Shown: positions 44,511-53,403, numbered from the stretch's first letter. The stretch: 64,000 nt of DNA from Achromobacter sp. MYb9 (GCF_002975275.1 NZ_PCOQ01000004.1:186001-250000), one strand, 5' to 3'. The notes: generated by a model from the letters alone, not told the origin. Numbers and translations: made by a program.

Positions 44511-45481
44511 TGCGCGGCTTCCAGCATGCCGGAAGTGGTGGCGTCGCCGGACCAGTCGGTGCGGCACAGGCGCCAGGAGTTGTAGGCGACCGCCAGCGAC
44601 GACACCAGCATGGTGATCGCGGCCAGCCATGGCGTGACCCACCCTACCAGCGCCAGCGGGGTCATGAGCAGGTGCCAGACCAGCGACCCGTAGAGGTTCT
44701 GGCGGGCCTTGTGGCGCGCCTGCTGCAAGAGCGCGTTCAGCGCGGCATCGGACATGGTGGGATGCGCCGCCAGCGCCGAGTGCGCCGACGCCATGGCGGT
44801 GGGCACCGCCATCGACATGGCGCAAGGGCAGCTCATGACGAGAAGCGCCACCATCACCGGAATGCTGTGCGCGGGATCGATATAGGCCCAGGCGGCAGCC
44901 GCGGCCAGCGCAAGGGCCACCTGCGCCATGACAAAGCGGGATGCCAGCCGGTCGGCGCGGGCGCCCAGGTCCAGGCGCTGGGCCTCGACCCGTTCGTGCC
45001 GCCGGCCGCCCGACGCGCCGCCGAAGGACTGGCGAGCGCAGAGTTCCAGATAGCGCGCGGTCAGCAGGAAGGCCACGAACATCGTGACCGAGTCGAAATA
45101 GACCTCGCCGCGGCCCGTCCAGGTGGCGTGGACGCTGGGGATGAAGGCGGCGACGATGCCAAGCGCCACCGGCACGTCCATGCCGGCGCGGCCGTGGCGC
45201 AGGTTGTCGCCGGCATGGCGCCAGATGGGCCAGGCCGAATACAGCACCACGGGGATGGTCAGCGCGAAGCTGGCCCAGTTCATCAGGACGATGGCCCAGT
45301 CCAGCGTTTCGAGGGCGTCGGCGGGCATGCTGTCGTGCCGGAGATAGCCGGGCCACGCGAACATCATGACCTGCATCATCGCCAGCCAGGCCAGCGACAG
45401 GCGCACCAGCGCATGACGGCGCTGCTGGCGGTCGGCATCGGACAGGCACGCGGGGACGGCGAAGATCGATTTTGCTCGCAT
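44507..45481 (-). CDS. CcoI-like P1B-ATPase membrane core lacking catalytic domains
   Basis: A 324-residue protein in the position of ccoI. It has eight predicted membrane helices in the order of a copper P1B ATPase, including SCPCAMSMAVPTAMA with the CPC site at 218-220 and the final helix pair (ITMLVSSLAVAYNSWRL). The actuator domain (TGES) between helices 4 and 5 is replaced by about 31 residues (150-180). The phosphorylation and nucleotide domains (DKTGT, ATP pocket) after helix 6 are replaced by about 25 residues (234-258). The N-terminal metal-binding domain is also missing. No frameshift or stop interrupts it, and it is coupled to ccoS. It cannot hydrolyse ATP as drawn. Confidence 0.82.
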   Translation of the reverse strand: MRAKSIFAVPACLSDADRQQRRHALVRLSLAWLAMMQVMMFAWPGYLRHDSMPADALETLDWAIVLMNWASFALTIPVVLYSAWPIWRHAGDNLRHGRAGMDVPVALGIVAAFIPSVHATWTGRGEVYFDSVTMFVAFLLTARYLELCARQSFGGASGGRRHERVEAQRLDLGARADRLASRFVMAQVALALAAAAAWAYIDPAHSIPVMVALLVMSCPCAMSMAVPTAMASAHSALAAHPTMSDAALNALLQQARHKARQNLYGSLVWHLLMTPLALVGWVTPWLAAITMLVSSLAVAYNSWRLCRTDWSGDATTSGMLEAAQ

Positions 45482-45515
45482 GCGCCGATGGTACCCAGCG
45501 CTTCGGGTGCACGCC

Positions 45516-45529
45516 TTGATCTGGATCAA
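45516..45529 (-). promoter_or_regulatory. FNR/ANR box of the CcoI-like gene promoter
   Basis: TTGATCTGGATCAA is a perfect FNR box. A -10 element TACCAT follows at the class II spacing (45488-45493), and the +1 position falls on the A of the ATG at 45481, so the transcript is predicted to be leaderless. Confidence 0.85.
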
Positions 45530-45570
45530 GGCGCTTTGCCCCCTGCACGGGAAGCAACCCGGCGGCGGGA

Positions 45571-46839
45571 TCAGGGGCGCTGCTGACGCAGCACGCCCAC
45601 CACGGCGCGCATCAACGCGGCCAGTTCGTCCTCGGAGATGGTCAATGCCGGCGTCAGGTAGACCACATTGCCGAACGGACGCACCCAGACGCCGGCCTCG
45701 ATCAGTCGGCGCTTCAGCGCTTCGCGGTCGGCGATGGCGTCCAGTTCGACCACACCGATCGCGCCCAACACGCGCACGTCGCGCACCCAGGGCAAATCAC
45801 GGCAAGGCGCCAGGCCCGCCGCGAGCGCGGTCTCAAGCGCCTGCGCCTGGGCGAGGCGGGGCTCGGACTCGAACAGGTCCAGCGATGCATTGGCCGCCGC
45901 GCAAGCCAGCGCATTGCCCATGAAGGTGGGCCCGTGCATCAGTGCGTGCGCCGGGTCGTCGGACCAGAACGCATCGAACACCCGGTTGCTGGCCACGGTG
46001 GCGGCCAGGGGCAGCGTGCCGCCCGTCAACGCCTTGGACAAGGTGATGATGTCGGGCCGGATGCCGGCCTGCTCGAACGCGAACATCGTGCCCGTGCGCC
46101 CGAAGCCCGTGAAGATCTCGTCGAAAATCAGCAGCAGGCCGTGGCGGTCCGCCAGCCAGCGCAGGCGGCGCAGCACTTCAGGGTCGTGCAGCAACATGCC
46201 GCCCGCGCCCTGCACCAGCGGCTCGACCAGGATGCCCGCCAGTTGCGGCGCGCGCGTCTCGAGGAATGTGTCCAGCGCCGCCATCGCGGCCTCGTCCCGG
46301 GGCAGGTCGACGATATCGTGTTCGGCCAGCATGCCCCGGTACAGGCTGTGCATGCCCTCTTCAGGGTCGCACACCGCCATGGTGCCAAACGTGTCGCCGT
46401 GGTAGCCGCCACGAAACGCCAGGAAACGACTGCGCCCGCGTTCGCGCTGGTTCAACCAGTATTGCACCGCCATCTTCATGGCGACTTCGACCGCCACCGA
46501 GCCCGAGTCGGTATAGAAGACCCGGTCCAGCCCCGGCCCCAGCAAGCCGGCCAGCCGGCTCGCCAGTTTCAGCGCGGGTTCGTGCGTGAGTCCACCAAAC
46601 ATCACATGCGGCATGGCGTCCAGCTGCGCCCGGACCGCCTGGGCGATGTGGGGATGGTTGTAGCCGTGGCAGGCCGTCCACCAGGACGCCACGCCGTCGA
46701 TCAGGCTGCGCCCGTCGGCCAGTTCCAGCCGGCTGCCGTGGCTGCGCACGATCGGCAGCGGCGGCGTGGCCGTCTTCATTTGGGCATAGGGGAGCCAGAT
46801 ATGGGGCTGGCCCTGGGCCACCCAGTCGGGCGTGTGCAT
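45571..46839 (-). CDS. bioA: Adenosylmethionine-8-amino-7-oxononanoate aminotransferase BioA
   Basis: PLP enzyme of 422 residues that converts KAPA to DAPA in biotin synthesis using S-adenosylmethionine as amino donor. Visible features are WLPYAQMKTATPPLP at the N-terminus (BioA-specific), DGVASWWTACHGYNHPHI, the PLP aspartate in LLIFDEIFTGFGRTG, and the lysine in ITLSKALTGGTLPLAAT. The start at 46839 has GGAG eight bases upstream. It diverges from bioF. Confidence 0.94.
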   Translation of the reverse strand: MHTPDWVAQGQPHIWLPYAQMKTATPPLPIVRSHGSRLELADGRSLIDGVASWWTACHGYNHPHIAQAVRAQLDAMPHVMFGGLTHEPALKLASRLAGLLGPGLDRVFYTDSGSVAVEVAMKMAVQYWLNQRERGRSRFLAFRGGYHGDTFGTMAVCDPEEGMHSLYRGMLAEHDIVDLPRDEAAMAALDTFLETRAPQLAGILVEPLVQGAGGMLLHDPEVLRRLRWLADRHGLLLIFDEIFTGFGRTGTMFAFEQAGIRPDIITLSKALTGGTLPLAATVASNRVFDAFWSDDPAHALMHGPTFMGNALACAAANASLDLFESEPRLAQAQALETALAAGLAPCRDLPWVRDVRVLGAIGVVELDAIADREALKRRLIEAGVWVRPFGNVVYLTPALTISEDELAALMRAVVGVLRQQRP

Positions 46840-46866
46840 GATGGACTCCGCAAAAATTGGCGGCGG

Positions 46867-46903
46867 CCCGGGGGTTTCCAAAGGGTGTGTCCCCCGGGAA
46901 ACC
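46867..46903. promoter_or_regulatory. Inverted repeats in the bioA-bioF divergent region
   Basis: CCCGGGGG (46867-46874) pairs with CCCCCGGG (46891-46898), and the overlapping GGTTTCC (46873-46879) is inverse to GGAAACC (46897-46903). A TACAAT hexamer at 46921 is a plausible -10 for bioF. The repeats are well placed for a biotin repressor, but they do not match the classical BirA operator. Confidence 0.4.
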
Positions 46904-46986
46904 ACCGCGCGCGCCTCCACTACAATGGCCCGCATTCTACGGCCTGGCGCGGGCGCCCCCCTGCCCGGCCGCTGCCGGATCGATTG

Positions 46987-48174
46987 ATGTCAAAGCTGGA
47001 TTCCCTGTTTTCCTCTGAGTTGGCCGCCGCCGACGACCGCCGCGTGCGCCGCCGCCTTCGCACCGCCTCGGCCGCGCCGCCGGGCCGCATCGTGCTGAAT
47101 GGCGCGCCCGTGCTGAATTTCTCAAGCAACGACTATCTGGGCCTGTCCAAGCATCCACTGCTGGTTGAACGCGCCCGGGAGTGGGCCGCGCGGCATGGCG
47201 CCGGCGCCCAGGCCTCGCGCCTGGTCTGCGGCAACCTGGACCTGCACGAGCAAGTGGAAGCCAAGCTGGCCCGCCTGAAGGGCACGGAAGCCGCGCTGCT
47301 GCTGGCTTCCGGTTGGCAGGCCAACGCCGCCGTGCTGCCCGCGCTGCTGCGCGCGGCCGCCGCCCGGGGCGAAGTCGAGCTATATGCCGACAAGCTGAAC
47401 CACGCCAGTCTGCATCATGGCTGCCAGGCGGCCGGCGTGAAGCAAATCCGCTTTCGGCACAACGACCTTGACCACCTGGAACGCCTGCTGGCGGCCAGAG
47501 CCGAAACGGGGTTGGATAAGCCCGTGACCAGGTTCATCGTCACGGAAAGCGTATTCAGCATGGACGGGGACCGGACCGATGTTGCCCGGCTGGCCGCTCT
47601 GGCCGACCGTTATCAGGCGTTCGTCTATCTGGATGAGGCCCACGCCACCGGCGTGCTTGGCCCCGGCGGCATGGGGCTGGCCGGGTTGGCGCCCGGCCAC
47701 ATCGATCTGGCCATGGGCACGTTCAGCAAGGCACTGGGCGGATTCGGCGCCTATGTGGCGGGATCCCGCGCACTGTGCGACTACCTGATCAACACGTGTT
47801 CCGGATTCATCTACACCACGGCGTTGCCGCCTGCCGTGCTGGGCGCAATGGACGCCGCGCTGGACCTGGTGCCCACGCTGGACGCCGAGCGCGCCCGGCT
47901 GGAAGCGGCGGGCGATTACTTGCGCGCCGCGCTGCAGGGCCTGGGGTTGGACACCGGGGCCTCGTCCACGCAGATTGTGCCCGCCATCGTGGGCGACGAG
48001 GGCCGCGCGCTGGCGATGGCGGCGGACCTGGAGCGCCGGGGATTGCTGGCCGTGGCGATCCGTCCGCCCACCGTGCCCGCCGGCACCAGCCGGCTGCGGG
48101 TGACGCTCAGCGCCGCCCACCGCGACACCGATGTGGAGCAACTGATCGCCGGGTTTGCGGCGGCACTGGCATGA
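46987..48174 (+). CDS. bioF: 8-amino-7-oxononanoate synthase BioF
   Basis: PLP enzyme of 395 residues that condenses pimeloyl thioester with alanine to KAPA. Features are LNFSSNDYLGLSKHP at the N-terminus, GWQANAAVLPALL, the histidine in DKLNHASLHHG, the aspartate pair YLDEAHATGVLG and the PLP lysine in GTFSKALGGFGAYVAG. The long open frame upstream of 46987 is antisense to bioA and is not coding. The stop overlaps the next start (ATGA). Confidence 0.94.
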   Translation: MSKLDSLFSSELAAADDRRVRRRLRTASAAPPGRIVLNGAPVLNFSSNDYLGLSKHPLLVERAREWAARHGAGAQASRLVCGNLDLHEQVEAKLARLKGTEAALLLASGWQANAAVLPALLRAAAARGEVELYADKLNHASLHHGCQAAGVKQIRFRHNDLDHLERLLAARAETGLDKPVTRFIVTESVFSMDGDRTDVARLAALADRYQAFVYLDEAHATGVLGPGGMGLAGLAPGHIDLAMGTFSKALGGFGAYVAGSRALCDYLINTCSGFIYTTALPPAVLGAMDAALDLVPTLDAERARLEAAGDYLRAALQGLGLDTGASSTQIVPAIVGDEGRALAMAADLERRGLLAVAIRPPTVPAGTSRLRVTLSAAHRDTDVEQLIAGFAAALA

Positions 48175-50267
48175 CCGAGGCCCGCGCCCTGCCCGCGCGC
48201 CCCACCCTGCTGTTCGTCCACGGCTGGGCCTTCGACGCCTCGGTCTGGGCGCCGCTACGCGCCGCGCTGCGCGATTGGCCCCACCTGGTCGCCGACGCCG
48301 GCTACTTCGGGCCGGCCTGCTTCCCGAAGATCGATGGCCCGGTCATCGCCATTGGTCACTCGATGGGCGTGCTTCGATTGCTGCGCGAGCTGCCGGCGGG
48401 CTGCATCGGGCTGGTGTCGATCAACGGCTTCCCGCGCTTCGGCGCCGGGCCGGATTTCGACGCCGGCGTGCCGCGCCGCATGCTCGACCGCATGGTGAAG
48501 CGGCTGTCGGCCGATCCCGCCGCCGTCTTGCAGGAGTTCCGCCAGCGCTGCGGCGATGCCTCTGCCTTCGGCGAACCCCGGCTGGCGCCATTGACGCAAG
48601 ACCTGCAGGCCTTGCGCGACGAAGACCAGCGCCATGCGCTGGCCGCGCTACCGGTTCCCCTGCTGGTCTTGACCGGACAGGATGACCCGATTGTTCCAGC
48701 ATCGATGACGCAGGCGGCGTTCGACGGCGGTCCGGACAGCGAACGGCATGAACGGGAGCAAGCCGGTCATCTGCTGCCGGTGTCGGATGCGCCGTGGTGC
48801 GCCCGTCATATCGCCGAATTCATCCGCCGATTGACCCGAGCCCCGCGCGATCCGCAAATCGCCGCCCGCTTCGGCGCGGCCGCGCTCCGCTATGAAGACC
48901 ATGCCCCCATCCAGCGCGTTACGGCGGAACGGCTGGCCGCCGATATCGCCCGGCTGCGCCTGCCCCCCCGCCCGCGCATCCTGGAGATCGGGTGCGGCAC
49001 CGGGTTGCTGACGCAGGCGCTGGCGCGCCGCCTGGGCCCCGCCGACTGGACGGTCACCGACATCTCGCCCGCCATGCTGGATACGGCGCAGCGCGGGCCC
49101 GCGCTGCCCGGCACGGCCCGTTATCAGGTACTGGACGGCGAGCATCCCCCTGCGCTGGCAGGCCCTTACGATTTGATCTGCTCCAGCCTGGCCGTGCAGT
49201 GGTTCACGGACCTTAACGCGGGCTTGGGCCGCTTGGCCGCCCTGCTGGCGCCGGGCGGCCATCTGGCCGTGGCGACCCTGGCCGATGGCACCTTCGACGA
49301 ATGGCACGCCGCGCATCACGCCGCAGGCCTTGTGGCCGCCACGCCACGCTACCCCGCGCGCGCCGCCATCCGTCCGGCCATGGGTAATCTGGCCGGTGGC
49401 GTGCGCAGCGAACGGCTGATACAAGATCATCCTGACGGCCTGACTTTCCTGAAGGGGCTGAAAGGCATCGGCGCCACCACGCCCGCCCCGGGTCGCGCGC
49501 CGCTGGGCCCGACCGCGCTGCGCCGCGTGCTGGCGGCATTTGACGAACAAGGAGCCACGGTGACGTATCACCTGGCCTACGGTATGTGGAAAAAAACGAC
49601 GCAACGCCCCATGGGGGTTTTCGTGACCGGCACGGACACCGGCATCGGCAAGACGCTGGTGTCGGCCATCCTGGCGCGCGCCTGGAACGCCGACTACTGG
49701 AAACCGGTGCAGACCGGCGTGTCCGAAGAACCCGGCGACACCGAAACCGTTGCACAATTGGCCCGGTTGCCGCCCGAACGCCTGCACCTTCCCGCCTACG
49801 TGCTGCAGGCGCCGCTTTCGCCCTGGGCCGCCGCCACGCTGGAAGACACGGTGGTTGACGCCACCACCATCGTGCCGCCGGCGACCCGGGCCCCGTTGAT
49901 CGTGGAAGGCGCGGGCGGCCTGTACGTGCCGATCGACGACACGCACATGATGATCGACCTGATCGCCCGCCTGGACATGCCGGTGGTGCTGGCCGCGCGC
50001 AGCGGCCTGGGCACCATCAACCACACGCTCTTGAGCCTGGAGGCGCTAAAGCGCCGGGGCATCCCCGTGCTGGGCGTCATCATGAGCGGCCCGCTGTCTG
50101 CCGGCAACAAGGAAGCCATCGAACGCTTTGGCGACGTGCGCGTGCTGGCCGAGATTCCTCCCCTGGCCAACGTGGACGCCGCCGCCGTCGACGCGCTGGC
50201 GCGCAACATTCCCCCGTTGCAGGAATGCCTGGCCGCATTGGGCGGGACACCGGCAGTGGCCGAGTAG
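48171..50267 (+). CDS. Fused BioH-like hydrolase, BioC methyltransferase and BioD dethiobiotin synthetase
   Basis: One uninterrupted frame of 698 residues holds three biotin enzymes. Residues 1-222 form a BioH-type hydrolase (GHSMG Ser64, Asp171/172 in GQDDPIVP, His200 in AGHLLP). Residues about 225-470 form BioC (SAM motif ILEIGCGTG at 270-278, TDISPAMLDTA, YDLICSSLAVQWF). Residues 481-698 form BioD (P-loop GTDTGIGKT at 487-495, KPVQTG, VEGAGGLYVPI). The BioC-BioD linker is about 10 residues; an internal ATG at 49611 could start BioD alone but has no Shine-Dalgarno. Start overlaps the bioF stop. Confidence 0.9.
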   Translation: MTEARALPARPTLLFVHGWAFDASVWAPLRAALRDWPHLVADAGYFGPACFPKIDGPVIAIGHSMGVLRLLRELPAGCIGLVSINGFPRFGAGPDFDAGVPRRMLDRMVKRLSADPAAVLQEFRQRCGDASAFGEPRLAPLTQDLQALRDEDQRHALAALPVPLLVLTGQDDPIVPASMTQAAFDGGPDSERHEREQAGHLLPVSDAPWCARHIAEFIRRLTRAPRDPQIAARFGAAALRYEDHAPIQRVTAERLAADIARLRLPPRPRILEIGCGTGLLTQALARRLGPADWTVTDISPAMLDTAQRGPALPGTARYQVLDGEHPPALAGPYDLICSSLAVQWFTDLNAGLGRLAALLAPGGHLAVATLADGTFDEWHAAHHAAGLVAATPRYPARAAIRPAMGNLAGGVRSERLIQDHPDGLTFLKGLKGIGATTPAPGRAPLGPTALRRVLAAFDEQGATVTYHLAYGMWKKTTQRPMGVFVTGTDTGIGKTLVSAILARAWNADYWKPVQTGVSEEPGDTETVAQLARLPPERLHLPAYVLQAPLSPWAAATLEDTVVDATTIVPPATRAPLIVEGAGGLYVPIDDTHMMIDLIARLDMPVVLAARSGLGTINHTLLSLEALKRRGIPVLGVIMSGPLSAGNKEAIERFGDVRVLAEIPPLANVDAAAVDALARNIPPLQECLAALGGTPAVAE

Positions 50268-50276
50268 CCTTGCGCC

Positions 50277-51473
50277 CTATCCCAGCGCGCCGCGGTCCCG
50301 CAGGGCCGCCACGCGTTCTGGCGAGATGCCCGCTTCCTTCAGCACCGCTTCGCTATGTTCCCCGAAGGCGGGCGCGGCGCGCGGGCTGTCGGGCTGGCTG
50401 CGGCCGAATTTGATGGCCTGCGCGAAACCCCGGTAGCTGCCCACCACGGGATGCGCGAACGTCGCCACCATGTGTTCGGCCTGCACCTGCGGGAAGTCGA
50501 ACATGTCTTCCACGCCGCGCGCAGCGGCGCAGGGGACTTCTTCGCCGAACCAGGCCTCCCATTCCAGCGCGGTGCGCGCGCGCAGCGCCTCATGCAGGCG
50601 CGGCACGATCTCGTCGCGGTGTTCGGCGCGCTTGCGCACCGAATCGTAGCGTTCATTGTCGGCAAGCTCCGGCAAGCCGGTCTTGGCGCACAGCGCCTGC
50701 CAGAAATGCGGCGTATTGGCCGAGATGTACAGATAGCCTTCGCCCGTGGGATGAATGCCCGTGATGCCGCCCGACCGCATGTCCCGACCGATATCGCGCG
50801 GTTCGCCTTCCGCCCAGACCAGCCGTGCCGATTGCAGGGCCAGCGCGCTGCGCAACAGCGAAACGCCCACGAACTGGCCGCGACCGCTGCGTTCGCGTTC
50901 ATATAGCGCCGACGCCACGCCGGCGGCCACCATGGACGAGGCATAGTAGTCCACCACCGATCCGTACAGGATCTCGGGCGGGCCCTCGGCCTTGCCCTGC
51001 AGAGCGCACATGCCGGTCATCGTCTGCAATACCTGGTCGTAGCCCGCCTTGTCCTTCAAGGGACCGGTTTCGCCATAGCCCGTGACGGCGCAATAGATCA
51101 GCCTCGGGTTGATCTGGGCCAATTGCTCGTATGCGATGCCCAGGCGCGCCGGCACGCTGGGCCGGAAGTTGTGCACCAGTACGTCGGCCTGGCGCGCCAA
51201 TTCATGCAGCACCGCCAGCGCATCGGCGTTTTTCAGATCAAGGACCAGTCCGCGCTTGCCACGGTTCACGCCCAGGAAGGCGCGGCTCTCGGCATCCAGC
51301 GTGGACGGGTACTTGCGCAGGTTGTCACCGCTGGGAGGCTCGACCTTGATAACGTCCGCCCCCTGATCGGCCAGCAGCGTGCAGCCATACGGCCCGGCGA
51401 TATAGGCGCTTAAGTCCAGCACGCGCACGCCTGCCAGCGGACCGCCCGTCGATTGCAGCGCGGGGGCCATCAT
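50277..51473 (-). CDS. CaiB/BaiF family CoA-transferase
   Basis: Class III CoA-transferase of 398 residues. The N-terminal GVRVLDLSAYIAGPYGCTLLADQGADVIKVE motif region, the GVNRGKRGLVLDLK loop and the catalytic Asp146 in AGYDQVLQ are intact. It moves CoA between carboxylic acids. Its start overlaps the stop of the CitE-like gene, and a Bug protein lies upstream, so it probably activates an imported dicarboxylic acid. Substrate unknown. Confidence 0.88.
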   Translation of the reverse strand: MMAPALQSTGGPLAGVRVLDLSAYIAGPYGCTLLADQGADVIKVEPPSGDNLRKYPSTLDAESRAFLGVNRGKRGLVLDLKNADALAVLHELARQADVLVHNFRPSVPARLGIAYEQLAQINPRLIYCAVTGYGETGPLKDKAGYDQVLQTMTGMCALQGKAEGPPEILYGSVVDYYASSMVAAGVASALYERERSGRGQFVGVSLLRSALALQSARLVWAEGEPRDIGRDMRSGGITGIHPTGEGYLYISANTPHFWQALCAKTGLPELADNERYDSVRKRAEHRDEIVPRLHEALRARTALEWEAWFGEEVPCAAARGVEDMFDFPQVQAEHMVATFAHPVVGSYRGFAQAIKFGRSQPDSPRAAPAFGEHSEAVLKEAGISPERVAALRDRGALG

Positions 51474-52369
51474 TGCGCCTCCGCGGCGTTGGCGGTGTTC
51501 GAAGCATCCGTGAGGCCCAGCCCGGCCGCCGCCCGCAACACCGCTTCGGCGCGGCGCAAGAATGGGCCGTCGATCATCCGCCCATCCACCACGAACGCGG
51601 CCGTGCCCTTGGCCGCCGCTTCCCGCGCGGCCTGCACCACCCGGCCCGCATGCGCGATCTCTTCATCGGTGGGACGGAATGCCGCATTGGCCAGCGGCAC
51701 CTGACGCGGATGGATGCAGCTCTTGCCGATATAGCCCAGGCTGCGTGCCAGCTCCGCCTCGGCGCGGTAGCCGGCTTCGTCTTCGATATTGGCGAAGGCG
51801 GAGTCGTAGGCAAACACGCCCGCCTCGGCCGCCGCCATGCGCAGCGCGAACATCGCCTGCTGCACCGCCGCCGGTTCGCGGCGGGCGATGCCGGCCGGTT
51901 CGAACAGGTCGCCCAGCCCCAATTGCAGGCCCGCCACGCTGGGATGCGCCGCCGCCAGGCTGGCGGCGCGGCGCAATGCGCGCGGCGACTCGATGTTCAG
52001 CAGCAAGCCCACGGGCCCTTCCACGCCATTGGCGCGGCACGCTTGCTCGACCGCGCTGGCTGCCGCCACCACGTCGGCCTCGCGCTCCGCCTTGGGCAGG
52101 TTCACCAGATGCAACCCCGGCCGCACGACGGCCTGCACGTCGGCATGAAACTGTCCAGTATCCAGCGCGTTGACGCGAACGATCAGCGTCTTGCCCGATG
52201 CGGCGGCTTCCGGCGCCGCCAGCAAGCGGGCCAGATGACCACGCGCCTCATCCTTGCGCGACGGCGCCACCGCGTCCTCCAGGTCGAACGACAAGGCGTC
52301 GGCGGCGCCCGCCAGCGCCTTGGCGAACAATTCGGGGCGCGATCCGGGTACGAACAGTTTGCTTCTCAT
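51470..52369 (-). CDS. HpcH/HpaI aldolase / CitE-like CoA lyase
   Basis: A 299-residue member of the CitE/malyl-CoA lyase family. Features are RSKLFVPGSRPELFAKAL, the metal acidic pair in LSFDLEDAV, the LLLNIESPRALRRA motif and the GLQLGLGDL loop. With the CoA-transferase it would cleave a (methyl)malyl- or citramalyl-CoA type ester. The ATG at 52369 is preferred over an in-frame GTG three codons earlier. It overlaps the CaiB gene start by four bases. Confidence 0.86.
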   Translation of the reverse strand: MRSKLFVPGSRPELFAKALAGAADALSFDLEDAVAPSRKDEARGHLARLLAAPEAAASGKTLIVRVNALDTGQFHADVQAVVRPGLHLVNLPKAEREADVVAAASAVEQACRANGVEGPVGLLLNIESPRALRRAASLAAAHPSVAGLQLGLGDLFEPAGIARREPAAVQQAMFALRMAAAEAGVFAYDSAFANIEDEAGYRAEAELARSLGYIGKSCIHPRQVPLANAAFRPTDEEIAHAGRVVQAAREAAAKGTAAFVVDGRMIDGPFLRRAEAVLRAAAGLGLTDASNTANAAEAQ

Positions 52370-52410
52370 GCTTGGCACTCAGGAAATCAGGGTTGATGCG
52401 GAGACGTCGT

Positions 52411-53403
52411 CTACTGGATGGAAATGTTGCGGTCGCGAGCCACCTGCTTCCACTTGGCGGCATCGGCCTTTACCAGTTCAGCGAATTGCGGCACGGTCAG
52501 TTCGGCCGGCACGGCGCTTTCTTCCGCGAACATGGCGCGCATCTTCTGGTCGTTGACGATGCCGCGGATCTCGGCGTTCAGCTTGTCCACCAGGGAAGCG
52601 GGCGTGCCCGCCGGCGCCAGCACGCCCCACCACAATTCCACCGAATAGCCGGGCTGGCCTTCGCCGATCGTCGGCAGCGCCGGATAGAACTGCGACCGCT
52701 CGGGCGAGGTCACGGCCAGCACACGCAGCTTGCCGCCCTTGAGCAGCGAGGCCGTCGACGCGAAGCTGCCGATCACGAAGTCCACCCGGCCGCCCGCCAG
52801 GTCGTTCAGCGCATGCGACATGCCCTTGTAAGGCACGTGCGTAAACGAGGTCTTTTCCCCGCCGGCCAGGATTTCGCTGGCCATCTGGTTGACCGACCCG
52901 AGGCCGGCGCTGCCATACGTGAGCTTGCCGGGTTCCTTGCGGCCCGCCGCCAGCAGATCGGCCACGGACTGATAGGGCGAGTCCTTGCCCACCACCAGCG
53001 CCATCGGACTGCGCGCCAGCATCGCCACCGGCGCAAAGCTGCTCACCACGTCGTACTTCAAATTGGTCTGCACGGCGGCGTTGGTCGTCAGCGTGGAAGA
53101 CGAGAGCATCAGCACGGAACCGTCCTTGGGCGCGCGGGCCACATATTCGGCGCCGATCGCACCGCCCGCGCCGGGGCGGTTTTCCACGATGACGGTGGCC
53201 GACAGGCGAGCCCCCAGCTTTTCCGCCAGCACGCGCGCAAATACATCGTTGCTGCCTCCCGGCGGGAACGGCACGACCATCGTGATGGTCGCGGGGATGG
53301 CGGGCGCCGCCTGTGCCGTGGCCGTGCCCGGCACGCCCAGCGCCAGGGTCAGCGCCAGAACAGGCAGCAAGGCGGCGCGCAGGCCGGCAAGGGTCTTTGT
53401 CAT
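52411..53403 (-). CDS. Bug-family substrate-binding protein
   Basis: Periplasmic binding protein of 330 residues. A signal peptide (residues 1-31, ending ATAQA) precedes ITMVVPFPPGGSNDVFARVLAE and the LTYGSAGLGSVNQMASEIL and THVPYKGMSHALNDLAGGRV segments of the Bug family. It heads the CitE-CaiB operon and is divergent from a LysR regulator. TctA/TctB permease genes are not nearby. Confidence 0.9.
   Translation of the reverse strand: MTKTLAGLRAALLPVLALTLALGVPGTATAQAAPAIPATITMVVPFPPGGSNDVFARVLAEKLGARLSATVIVENRPGAGGAIGAEYVARAPKDGSVLMLSSSTLTTNAAVQTNLKYDVVSSFAPVAMLARSPMALVVGKDSPYQSVADLLAAGRKEPGKLTYGSAGLGSVNQMASEILAGGEKTSFTHVPYKGMSHALNDLAGGRVDFVIGSFASTASLLKGGKLRVLAVTSPERSQFYPALPTIGEGQPGYSVELWWGVLAPAGTPASLVDKLNAEIRGIVNDQKMRAMFAEESAVPAELTVPQFAELVKADAAKWKQVARDRNISIQ

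Noticed and set aside
44507-45481. The CcoI-like gene as a pseudogene
   Set aside because: There is no frameshift or stop, both gaps lie exactly at domain boundaries, the coupling to ccoS is kept, and the promoter has a perfect FNR box.
45934-46986. Upstream extension of the bioF frame
   Set aside because: This part is antisense to bioA and has no BioF similarity; the conserved start is the ATG at 46987.
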